Positions 1 to 7,229 of a stretch of 64,000 bases of DNA are shown here, piece by piece. The stretch is from Hyphomicrobiales bacterium. Lineage in GTDB: Bacteria; Pseudomonadota; Alphaproteobacteria; Rhizobiales; Rhizobiaceae. How positions within the stretch are numbered: the first letter of the stretch is position 1; each line of letters opens with the position of its first letter. The notes beneath the pieces are model-generated. The model saw only the letters and a list, made by a program, of their open reading frames with translations. It did no database searches and had not been told where the DNA came from. The stretch spans positions 124,001 to 188,000 of the forward strand of contig UBWZ01000013.1 in assembly GCA_900469345.1 (NCBI GenBank). The letters are read 5' to 3'. Position numbers and translations under genes: made by a program.

Positions 1-584
1 ATGAAGACGACGACGGTGGGCAGGAGGTTCAGTCGGAACCTGTAGCCGCAGACAAGCGCGACGTAAAAGCAGGCAACGGGCGTGCACAGGTTGCGGAAAT
101 AGATGATCGCGTCGCGCCCGTTGCCGACCGCGAGGCCGAAAGCGAGGTAGAGCCCGATCACAGCGAGCGTCAGCCAGAGGAGCCGCAGATACCGGTGGAC
201 CTCCCGCGAGTAGAGATGCGGCTGCAGCATGGTCGACAGCGCAGAGCAGCCGAACGCCGTCATCAGGATGATGAAGTTGAGCGCGCGCATGGTGTCGAAG
301 GTCGACGTGTCTTCGACGAAGCCGGTCATGAAGGCGATAAAGGCATTCTGGAACAGCAGCGAGAACAGGATCAGTGCCGGCAGCATTCGTCCTGCCAGCC
401 ACGCGACCACGATCGTCGAGGTCATGGACAGCAGGAAGGCCGTGATCATGTTCTGCGGCATGAGCAAGACGCCGCTCAGGATGATGGCGGCACTGCCGAA
501 AAAGTCTCCGAGAACACGCAGCGTCCCTAGCGCAAGATCCGGGCGGGGCGGCGAACCATAGCCGGCAGTGGTCGCGCCACTCAC
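1..584 (-). CDS. O-antigen polymerase/ligase-like membrane protein (partial, C-terminus outside window)
   Basis: The frame stays open from a GTG at 584 to the window edge, giving 194 residues of a larger protein. After about 20 polar residues the translation is strongly hydrophobic, with roughly five candidate membrane segments (for example around IILSGVLLMP and LPALILFSLLFQNAF) and short loops such as FVEDTSTFDT. This fits the N-terminal half of a Wzy/O-antigen-ligase-like polysaccharide polymerase, but no family-specific motif lies in the visible part. The start overlaps the stop of the flippase gene by four bases (GTGA), so the two are probably translationally coupled. It is the last visible gene of the minus-strand exopolysaccharide run. 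The membrane-protein call is firm; the polymerase role rests on context. Confidence 0.72.
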   Translation of the reverse strand, partial: MSGATTAGYGSPPRPDLALGTLRVLGDFFGSAAIILSGVLLMPQNMITAFLLSMTSTIVVAWLAGRMLPALILFSLLFQNAFIAFMTGFVEDTSTFDTMRALNFIILMTAFGCSALSTMLQPHLYSREVHRYLRLLWLTLAVIGLYLAFGLAVGNGRDAIIYFRNLCTPVACFYVALVCGYRFRLNLLPTVVVF

Positions 585-1864
585 GATGCGGCCCCCTTCA
601 GTCGAAAGGAGGGGGCGGCGCCCTTGTAGCTCCGGTACATGCTGACGAGGCCAGCCACATAGGCGATGCCGACGGAAACCACGGCTGCATTGGCATCGAA
701 GCGCCCGATGGCAAGGGCGGCGAGAACGACCACGGCCATCACCGCCATCGAGACCGCATTGGCATGGGCGACCGCGCGGCTCTGCCGCATCACGGTCAGC
801 GCCGCCTCGAACGGCGCCGAGAAGATGACGGGCACCAGGGCTAGCGCCCAGAGCCGGGCGGTGGTGGAGGCGGCCATCCCGTTATCGCCGTAGAGCAGCC
901 AGAGCAGCGGCTCGGTGGTCAGCAGGATAACGATGAGAGGCAGCGTGCAGGTCAGCAGCAACGTTCCGTGCATGACGCGGACGCGCTGGCCGATCGCCTG
1001 TTCTCCCTGTTCTGCAATCAGGCGGGCCATGCGCGAGCGCTCGGTATCGACCACCGCATGCTGGACGAGCGTCAGCGGCCGGATCAGCGTCCGGGCAAAG
1101 GAGAAGACGGCAACGGCTGCGGGACCGGAGACGACCCCCAGCAGAACCTGCGCGCCGTTGGTTGCGATATGCAGGGCAACGCTCGCGGTCGCGAATTCCA
1201 TCATCGTCTTGCGCAACTCCAGTAACTGCCTGAAAGCGCGACGCGAATAGCGTGCCTTTGAACCTACCCAGAGGGTGAATGCCGCCGAAGACACGCCGTA
1301 TCCGAGGCTGATGATGGTCGCGCCGGTCACGGCATCCGCATGCGGCGTCAGGCGCATCAGAAGCAGGCCGCCGAGTGTGACGATCGCGATCAGGACGGCG
1401 TTGGCGAGCGCAAGCACCGGGCGCCCGAGCAGGTAGAAAGCCTGCCGCAGAAACAGGAACAGCGAACCGCAGAAGCTGACCGGCGCTGCCAGCATGGTGG
1501 CGAGACCCATGGCGGGATCATAGGGCCGAAGCAGCAGCCCGGCAGCAAACAGCAGGATCGCACAGATGCCCGTGACGATCAGGTTGAGGCCGATGAAGCT
1601 GCCGAACACCTCCAGGTCGGTTTCCGGCCGCGGGCAGGTGGCCGTCAGCGGCAGCACGACGATGGCGCGCTGCAAGGCCTCCACCAGCATCCAGAGCACA
1701 AGGGCGGAGGCGACGATGCCGACCTGTTCGAGGCCGATCTGACGCGACATCAGCGCGAGCGAGGCAAGACTGGTCGCCGCAACGATTGCCTGTTCCATGA
1801 CGCCGATCAGCCATTGCTGGCTTCGGATGCGCGCGACGAGGGCCGTGACCGAAAGCTTTTTCAC
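581..1864 (-). CDS. Polysaccharide flippase (Wzx/MATE-like, lipopolysaccharide biosynthesis family)
   Basis: This 427-residue protein is almost wholly hydrophobic with about 12 to 14 predicted membrane segments. It starts KKLSVTALVARIRSQQWLIG and has the pattern of Wzx-type exporters, which flip lipid-linked repeat units across the inner membrane. The frame is open further upstream, but that stretch is low-complexity and antisense-like and overlaps the GH5 gene. The GTG at 1864 forms a GTGA overlap with the GH5 stop and directly precedes the first plausible membrane segment, so I chose it. Its own stop overlaps the next gene the same way. Position between a chain-length protein and a polymerase-like gene supports a Wzx/Wzy system. 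Exact substrate unknown. Confidence 0.85.
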   Translation of the reverse strand: MKKLSVTALVARIRSQQWLIGVMEQAIVAATSLASLALMSRQIGLEQVGIVASALVLWMLVEALQRAIVVLPLTATCPRPETDLEVFGSFIGLNLIVTGICAILLFAAGLLLRPYDPAMGLATMLAAPVSFCGSLFLFLRQAFYLLGRPVLALANAVLIAIVTLGGLLLMRLTPHADAVTGATIISLGYGVSSAAFTLWVGSKARYSRRAFRQLLELRKTMMEFATASVALHIATNGAQVLLGVVSGPAAVAVFSFARTLIRPLTLVQHAVVDTERSRMARLIAEQGEQAIGQRVRVMHGTLLLTCTLPLIVILLTTEPLLWLLYGDNGMAASTTARLWALALVPVIFSAPFEAALTVMRQSRAVAHANAVSMAVMAVVVLAALAIGRFDANAAVVSVGIAYVAGLVSMYRSYKGAAPSFRLKGAAS

Positions 1865-2991
1865 GACGGCCTTCCCAGAAGCGCGTTGATCATCAGGGGG
1901 TCGATCGTTTGCGGCCTGTTCCTGTCCTGCATGAACCCGAAGCCCTCGTCGATTTCCCAGTGCGCCCAGCCGAAACCGCCGGCCTCCGCCGCGACACGTA
2001 AGGTCTTCAGCCACAGCGCCCGGTCTTCCGGCCGAGCACCGCTGCGATAGACACCGAATTCGTTGACGATGACCGGCCAGCCGGTCGATGTGGCCCATGC
2101 CTTGAGGCGCGCCATGTCCGTCCGGATCCGTTCCGGCGTCCAGTCCGTCTTCGTCTCCTTGTCGATCATCTCGACGGCGTCGCCTTGGCCCTGTCGCTCC
2201 ATCCGGTTTCGCAGGCTCCGCACGGCATCGGAGCCCGATCGGGCCGGAAACGGAAAGCCCTTGATGACCTTCAGCGGGCCGTCGGCCCAATCCTGGTCCT
2301 GATGGGTAAAGATCATCGGGTAATAGTAGTGAACGGCAACAATGGCATTGGCGTCCTTGGGGCCCTGGTCGGAAAGCGTCTCCTCGATCGTCTGGTAGTT
2401 AGCGGCACCCCAGATCAGGGTATGGGCGGAGGTCTCTTGCCGAACGAGGTCGGCGAGCCGTTGGCGCAGGTCCGGCCACAGGGCGGCAGGCAGGGCCGGC
2501 TCGTTGAGAAGCTCCAGCATGACGCTCTCTTCAGGCAGATCCTGGCACAGCGGAAGAAGCTGGCGCCACGCCTCGGTGATCATCGCACCGCCCTGGTCGG
2601 GACGGTCGCGCAAAAGGTCGGCCGATTTGGGGCCCGGGTGCATGTCGAGCGTGACGGTGAAACCGACATCCAGGAATTGCTCGACGGACAGTGACAAAGC
2701 GGTCAGGAAAACGGAGGCCTGGTCTCTCTCCTGCGTCAAGAGCGCGGGCTCGATCGGCAGGCGGATGCTGTCGAACCCCAAAGAGCGGAGTGCCTTCAAG
2801 GCTTGCGGTTCGATCCGTCTCATGTCGGCGAGTGGCGTGTCGCCGATGCCGGGCAGGTTGAAGCCGTGCCGTGCCCTTGAAAGCCGCCTGGCCGCGACGC
2901 CGGGCTGCGGGGCCGCATGCGCGACGCCCGCAAACGCGCCGGCAGCCAGCGCGCCGAGCACGGTCCTCCTCGATAGCGTCATAGGGGTCAT
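1861..2991 (-). CDS. Secreted GH5-family glycoside hydrolase (cellulase-like) with Tat-type signal
   Basis: The protein has 376 residues. The N-terminus (LSRRTVLGALAAGAFAGVAHA) carries a twin-arginine motif, a hydrophobic core and an AHA cleavage site, so export to the periplasm is likely. The mature part has the two GH5 landmarks: LELLNEPALP with the general acid/base Glu, and VIVNEFGVYR with the nucleophile Glu; DSIRLPIEP fits the early beta-strand. GH5 enzymes cut beta-1,4-glucans and mannans. Glycanases encoded within exopolysaccharide operons usually trim or release the polymer, so that role is inferred. Start is either ATG 2991 or ATG 2982; neither has a strong Shine-Dalgarno. The stop overlaps the flippase GTG. 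Confidence 0.9.
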   Translation of the reverse strand: MTPMTLSRRTVLGALAAGAFAGVAHAAPQPGVAARRLSRARHGFNLPGIGDTPLADMRRIEPQALKALRSLGFDSIRLPIEPALLTQERDQASVFLTALSLSVEQFLDVGFTVTLDMHPGPKSADLLRDRPDQGGAMITEAWRQLLPLCQDLPEESVMLELLNEPALPAALWPDLRQRLADLVRQETSAHTLIWGAANYQTIEETLSDQGPKDANAIVAVHYYYPMIFTHQDQDWADGPLKVIKGFPFPARSGSDAVRSLRNRMERQGQGDAVEMIDKETKTDWTPERIRTDMARLKAWATSTGWPVIVNEFGVYRSGARPEDRALWLKTLRVAAEAGGFGWAHWEIDEGFGFMQDRNRPQTIDPLMINALLGRPS

Positions 2992-3036
2992 GGCGAGGCT
3001 TTCGTCGTCCCGGACCTCATGTCCAGGCGGGGTTGT

Positions 3037-4569
3037 TTAGCGAGGGCCGGCCCCTGCGCCATACCGCCGGGGATAGGCGCTGGTCCGTGAGGGAGCAGGG
3101 TCTTCGTCCGGTATCTGGCTGAGCAGGCTCGGCGCCGGTGCGCGAACGGAGCGCGGCTGCGGGCTTTCGGGTCTGGTGGAGCGGATGATGGTGGGAAGCG
3201 CGCCGGCGCGGAGGAAGGCGACGATAACGCCCACCGCAAGGCCGACGAAGCCGGCAAGACCGAGCACGATCGTGCCCTTCGGCCAGGCGGCCTTGGACGG
3301 CGGAACGGCGGCTGTAATGATTTCGGCGTCGGGCCGGGCCATGCCGGCCTGTTCGCCCGTTTCGCGCGAGCGCTGCAGGAATTCCTCGAGCACTTTCCGA
3401 CGGGCGTCCGATTCCCGTTCAAGCGCACGCAGTTGCACCTCCGACTGCCGCATGCCGCGGATCGTCTGGACCAGAGAATCGACCTTTGCCTTGGTGGTGG
3501 AGAGATTGCTGTTGGCGACGTCGAGGTCGAGCTTGGCGCCGTCGACCACGCGATCGGCTTCGCGCTGCATCTGCTGCTGCAGTTCGTCCAGTTCCAGCTT
3601 CTGGCTCTGGATATTCGGATGGCGGGCTCCGAGCGTATTGGTCAGCCGCCGCAGCTCCGCTTCCCGGGCATTGTACTGCGAGCGCAGCTGGGCGGCAGTG
3701 ACGGAATCGATGGCACCGAAAGCCTGAGGCCCGCCCTTGGCGGCCGATACCAACTGCTTGTAGCGGGCGGCAGCGGCGCTCTGGGTCGCGGCTGCGGTGG
3801 AAAGTTGCTGGCTTGCTTGCATCAATTCTGATTCAAACAGCGCCGGTCCCTGGCTGAAGCCATCAAAGCCTTCGGAGGCCTTGAAGTCCTCGACCGCCCG
3901 TTCGGCCTGGTCAACACCGGCCCGCAGTTCCACAAGACGTCCCTCGAGCATCGACGTCGCGTCGCGGGTGGTGCCGCTCTTCTTGGCGATCTGCTCGGAC
4001 ACGTAGCGGGCCGCAACGGCATTGGCGAGGCGTGCAGCTTTTTCGGCGTCCTTGGATTTGAACGAGATGGTCAAAATATAGGTGAGGCCACGACGCTCGA
4101 CCTTCAGGGCGTCGGTAAACTTGTCGAATGCATCCTGCTCCGCCTGCGCGCCGGTGCGGCTGGAGCCGAGCACATGCGACAGGAGGCCGCCACCGGAAAA
4201 TTCGCTGTCCTCGATGAGCTTCATCTCCCGGAAGAGCGGCAGCAGGAGCTGGCGGGATTCGATGATCTCGACCTGGCTTTCCAGCATGGCGGCATCCTGG
4301 CCGACACCGTCTGTCACCGCTGCGGATGGTGCGATGTTGGGAACCTTGGGGTCGATCAGCAGGACCGTTTCCGCCTGGTAGCTCTTGGGCGTGACGAAAA
4401 GATAGGCCAAGCCACACAATAGCGCGACCGCGAGACTGATGCCGATGGCGCGGTAGCCGGATCGCAGCGTACCGAAAATCTGGCGCATGTCGAGGAGCCC
4501 CGCATCGGGGTCGTCAGCCCGCCGGTCCGCCACGTGCGAATGCGCATAATCGTCTCGAATATTGCTCAC
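3037..4569 (-). CDS. Polysaccharide chain-length determinant / co-polymerase (Wzz/GumC-like)
   Basis: The protein has 510 residues. An N-terminal membrane segment (AIGISLAVALLCGLAYLFVT, around residues 40-60) is followed by a Wzz domain (ETVLLIDPKVPNIAP) and a long alpha-helical coiled-coil region rich in E, R and Q. The GNVR-like stretch ARRKVLEEFLQRSRETGEQ comes next, then a second membrane segment after PPSKAAWPKG. The C-terminus is a proline/arginine-rich tail with no Walker motifs, so this is a polysaccharide co-polymerase without the fused BY-kinase domain. It would set chain length or gate export with the Wzx/Wzy-like neighbours. The start is a GTG at 4569, with GAGG about 11 bases upstream. 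It diverges from the glycosyltransferase pair. Confidence 0.9.
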   Translation of the reverse strand: MSNIRDDYAHSHVADRRADDPDAGLLDMRQIFGTLRSGYRAIGISLAVALLCGLAYLFVTPKSYQAETVLLIDPKVPNIAPSAAVTDGVGQDAAMLESQVEIIESRQLLLPLFREMKLIEDSEFSGGGLLSHVLGSSRTGAQAEQDAFDKFTDALKVERRGLTYILTISFKSKDAEKAARLANAVAARYVSEQIAKKSGTTRDATSMLEGRLVELRAGVDQAERAVEDFKASEGFDGFSQGPALFESELMQASQQLSTAAATQSAAAARYKQLVSAAKGGPQAFGAIDSVTAAQLRSQYNAREAELRRLTNTLGARHPNIQSQKLELDELQQQMQREADRVVDGAKLDLDVANSNLSTTKAKVDSLVQTIRGMRQSEVQLRALERESDARRKVLEEFLQRSRETGEQAGMARPDAEIITAAVPPSKAAWPKGTIVLGLAGFVGLAVGVIVAFLRAGALPTIIRSTRPESPQPRSVRAPAPSLLSQIPDEDPAPSRTSAYPRRYGAGAGPR

Positions 4570-4763
4570 AGAACTCGAAGCCTCATGCTGGAGACGCCCA
4601 TATAGTCACCGCGCGTACAGTATTGCATGTGGAACGTATCAGAGTAGTTAATGCATAAAATCCAATGTATTAGGATTAATAAGCTTTCATCGGCGCGTGC
4701 TCTTTTGATTGGTGTTAGGACACTTTCCTGACCAAGCGTCTCGCAAACAGCAGAGCACGAGTG
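4570..4763. promoter_or_regulatory. Divergent promoter region between chain-length gene and glycosyltransferases
   Basis: This 194-base gap separates divergent genes and is clearly more AT-rich than its surroundings. It contains two ATGCAT-centred words (about 4623-4628 and 4651-4656) and an inverted repeat AATCC-N9-GGATT at 4659-4677. No -35/-10 pair stands out. A shared, regulated promoter zone for both arms of the exopolysaccharide locus is likely. Confidence 0.5.
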
Positions 4764-5507
4764 ATGACGGAAGCGATTGTAGCGGGAATAACAACCACAA
4801 CCATGGGAAGAGGCGATCTCGAGGATTTCGTCTTCGATGGCGTGCGTCGCCGTGGTGAGCATGCGCGACCGAAGCTCCTCTACGACATCAACGGACACGC
4901 GATCAGCCTCTACCGCTCGGATGGGCGGTATCGTGATGCGCTGGAGGCGGCCGACCTCGTCCATGCGGACGGGCAGTCGGTCGTGTTCGCTTCGCGGATC
5001 CTATGCGCCACGCCGATACGCGAACGGACCGCGACCACAGACATGCTGATGGACTATGCGGCGCGTGCGGCACGAGAGCAGGTCTCCTTCTTCCTTCTCG
5101 GCGGCGACGAGGCGACCAACGCGGAATGCGCGCGACGGCTCGTCGAGATGTTCCCCAACCTGAGGATCGCTGGCCGCCATCACGGATTTTTCTCGCCGGC
5201 TGAAGAACCTGCGGTTCTGCAGGAGATCGAGAGCAGCGGTGCGGACATCGTCTGGGTCGGTCTCGGCAAGCCGCTGGAGCAGATCTTCGGCGTCCGCGCC
5301 CGCGAACGGCTGTCCTGCAGCTGGATCATCACCTGCGGCGGCTGCTTCAACTTTGCCGTCGGGCATTATCGCCGCGCACCCGAATGGATGCAGCGCTCCG
5401 GCTTCGAGTGGTTCCACCGTTTGATCACCAAGCCGAACAAGCTACTGTGGCGCTATCTGTCGACGAACCCTGTTGCCACCTTCTGGATGTTGAGAGACTC
5501 GCGATGA
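4764..5507 (+). CDS. WecG/TagA/CpsF-family glycosyltransferase (GT26)
   Basis: The protein has about 247 residues, the usual length for this family. The motifs AGRHHGFFSP, VWVGLGKPLEQIF and CGGCFNFAVGHYRRAPEWMQ match the conserved GT26 core (canonical forms GxHGYF, GxPxQE and GG.FD..AG...RAP.w). DINGHAISLY near the start fits the donor-binding region. These enzymes add a sugar to an undecaprenyl-diphosphate-linked acceptor at the inner-membrane face. A GTG at 4761 lies directly before ATG 4764; I prefer the ATG. The stop overlaps the following glycosyltransferase by four bases (ATGA), so the pair is probably coupled. It would help build the repeat unit of the locus polysaccharide. Confidence 0.92.
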   Translation: MTEAIVAGITTTTMGRGDLEDFVFDGVRRRGEHARPKLLYDINGHAISLYRSDGRYRDALEAADLVHADGQSVVFASRILCATPIRERTATTDMLMDYAARAAREQVSFFLLGGDEATNAECARRLVEMFPNLRIAGRHHGFFSPAEEPAVLQEIESSGADIVWVGLGKPLEQIFGVRARERLSCSWIITCGGCFNFAVGHYRRAPEWMQRSGFEWFHRLITKPNKLLWRYLSTNPVATFWMLRDSR

Positions 5508-6472
5508 TGTTGGAAAACGCCGGCCGTCCGGAGCATACGCCTTATTTTTCAGTCGTCATCCCGGCTTATAATCGGGCAAGGATCATCGGCCGGACACTTC
5601 AGTCCGTGATGGCGCAGAATTTCCGGGATTTCGAATGCCTGGTGATCGACGACGGATCGAAGGATTCGGCGGAGCTTGCCAAGCTGATCGAGGGTCTGGA
5701 TGATCCTCGCTTCAAGTATTACCGTCAGGACAATGGCGGCGCCAGCTCGGCCCGCAACACCGGAGCCATGCTGGCCGCCGGCCGCTACGTCGTTTATCTG
5801 GATTCGGACGACCTCTTCCTTCCGGGCAAGCTGGAGGAAACGGAAAAGGTCCTGCGCGACGCGCCGGATGTCGGTGTCTACACGCTCGCTTATGTCGATC
5901 GCGGTGTCGGAAAATACTGGGTCCGGCCGGACCGTGCGATCGGCGCTGACGAGGACATGGGTGATTACCTGTTCATCCACAATCAGTTCATTCCGACATC
6001 GACGCTGGTCGTGCCGCGGGACATGGCGAGGGACGTCAAGTTCGACACCGAGCTTCGGCATGTCGAGGATCCGGATTTCTGCTATCGCCTCTATCGTGCA
6101 GGCCTCAGATTCAGGATGATCGACAAGCCGCTGACCCTGTGGAGCGATGTCAGCGGCCATGCCCGCCTGTCGCAGGAGCCGTCGTCGGAATCACCCATGG
6201 TCTGGTTGAAGAAGATGCGCGGCAAACTTCCGAAGCGGATCGAACGCGGCTACCGGGTGACGGTCCTTGCCAACTATCTGGCACATCGCCAGCCCTTCAC
6301 CGTGCTGCGTGACCTCTTCATCGGCCTGACCCTGGCCGGTGTGCCCTGGCGGATTGTCGCGCGTCAGGCCGTCCGCAGCTTCATGCCGAAGGCATTCTAC
6401 CGAACTCTGGTCAATTCCTATCTGCGCCACAACGGTCTTGCACTGACCCTGCTCATCCCGGGTCTCTACTAG
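5504..6472 (+). CDS. GT2-family glycosyltransferase
   Basis: This 322-residue protein has a classic GT-A fold N-terminus: FSVVIPAYNRARIIGRTLQSV, then CLVIDDGSKD, GGASSARNTGA and the DSDD metal-binding (DxD) motif in VVYLDSDDLFLPGK. The basic C-terminal third may sit on the membrane. The frame is open 120 bases further upstream but those residues overlap the GT26 gene. ATG 5504 gives the ATGA overlap typical of this locus, and a second ATG follows at 5507. It likely adds one sugar of the exopolysaccharide repeat. It ends 16 bases from the convergent deacetylase. Confidence 0.93.
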   Translation: MMLENAGRPEHTPYFSVVIPAYNRARIIGRTLQSVMAQNFRDFECLVIDDGSKDSAELAKLIEGLDDPRFKYYRQDNGGASSARNTGAMLAAGRYVVYLDSDDLFLPGKLEETEKVLRDAPDVGVYTLAYVDRGVGKYWVRPDRAIGADEDMGDYLFIHNQFIPTSTLVVPRDMARDVKFDTELRHVEDPDFCYRLYRAGLRFRMIDKPLTLWSDVSGHARLSQEPSSESPMVWLKKMRGKLPKRIERGYRVTVLANYLAHRQPFTVLRDLFIGLTLAGVPWRIVARQAVRSFMPKAFYRTLVNSYLRHNGLALTLLIPGLY

Positions 6473-6488
6473 GCCCGGGCTCGGCTTC

Positions 6489-7229
6489 TCAGGAACCGAC
6501 GCCGAGCCGGTCGAGCGCGGCGTCGACGGTCAGCACCTCGTGCCCGCGCTCCAAGGCCCCGGCGACCAGGCGGTCGAGCGTTTCCGGTCGGGATCCGTAC
6601 GGCCCGGGGTTCTCCGACACGTCGTGCGTGAAGTAGATGAGCCAGCCGGGATTTTCGACCGCGTCGTCTAGCCAGTCGTCAAGCTGATTGGCCTCGGGTT
6701 GTGCGATCTCCACGGCGCTCAGCTGATAGGCAGGCGTTGCGCCGCGATTGATCCCGCAGCGTCCGCCGCGGGCAGAACGATAGCGCGACCGAAGAGAGCC
6801 AAGCCCCGATAGCGTGCCCTTGTTGAAGGGATAGGCGAAATTGGACGGTCGCTCCAGGCCGAGCGCGTCGTTGAAGAACCGCGCGTTTGCCTCCAGATCG
6901 GCCGCCGCATCCGAAGCGCTCATCGTCCGCAGGCCCCGGTGGCAAAACGTGTGGCACCCGAGCTCGTGACCGCTTTCGGACAAGCGGCGCAGATCGGGAA
7001 CATTGGCAAAACCGCTGTCGGCCCGGGATATCAGTCCGCCGGCGATATAGAACGTGCCCCTTGCGCCGCGGTCCTCGAGGATCCGCGCGCCAAGCGAAGC
7101 GGCCGAGGCCGGGATATCGTCGAACGTAAAACTGACGATGCTGCGCCGAGGGCGGACCTCTATCCGGGGGCTGAAGACCCGGCGCAGGAGCATGTTGTCG
7201 GCAGCGTGCAGCAAGGGTGGCAGTCTCAA
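6489..7229 (-). CDS. Polysaccharide deacetylase (CE4/NodB family)
   Basis: The protein has 246 residues. CE4 motifs are visible: VSFTFDDIP with the metal/catalytic Asp pair, and the zinc-binding HTFCH within ELGCHTFCHRGL. FAYPFNKG corresponds to motif 3, and LIYFTHDVSEN supplies the distal His. These enzymes remove N- or O-acetyl groups from polysaccharides. There is no signal peptide, so the substrate is probably a lipid-linked repeat or cytoplasmic precursor. The start is a TTG at 7229, which overlaps the stop of the upstream hydrolase gene (TTGA), implying coupling. In context it probably tailors the exopolysaccharide. Confidence 0.88.
   Translation of the reverse strand: MRLPPLLHAADNMLLRRVFSPRIEVRPRRSIVSFTFDDIPASAASLGARILEDRGARGTFYIAGGLISRADSGFANVPDLRRLSESGHELGCHTFCHRGLRTMSASDAAADLEANARFFNDALGLERPSNFAYPFNKGTLSGLGSLRSRYRSARGGRCGINRGATPAYQLSAVEIAQPEANQLDDWLDDAVENPGWLIYFTHDVSENPGPYGSRPETLDRLVAGALERGHEVLTVDAALDRLGVGS

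Noticed and set aside
1865..2290. N-terminal extension of the flippase frame
   Set aside because: The extension is arginine/glycine-rich, lies within the GH5 gene in another frame, and the GTGA overlap at 1864 gives a natural start.
4566..4964. Minus-strand frame (132 codons) covering the divergent promoter and the start of the GT26 gene
   Set aside because: It overlaps both the chain-length gene start and a well-supported glycosyltransferase, with no recognisable motif.
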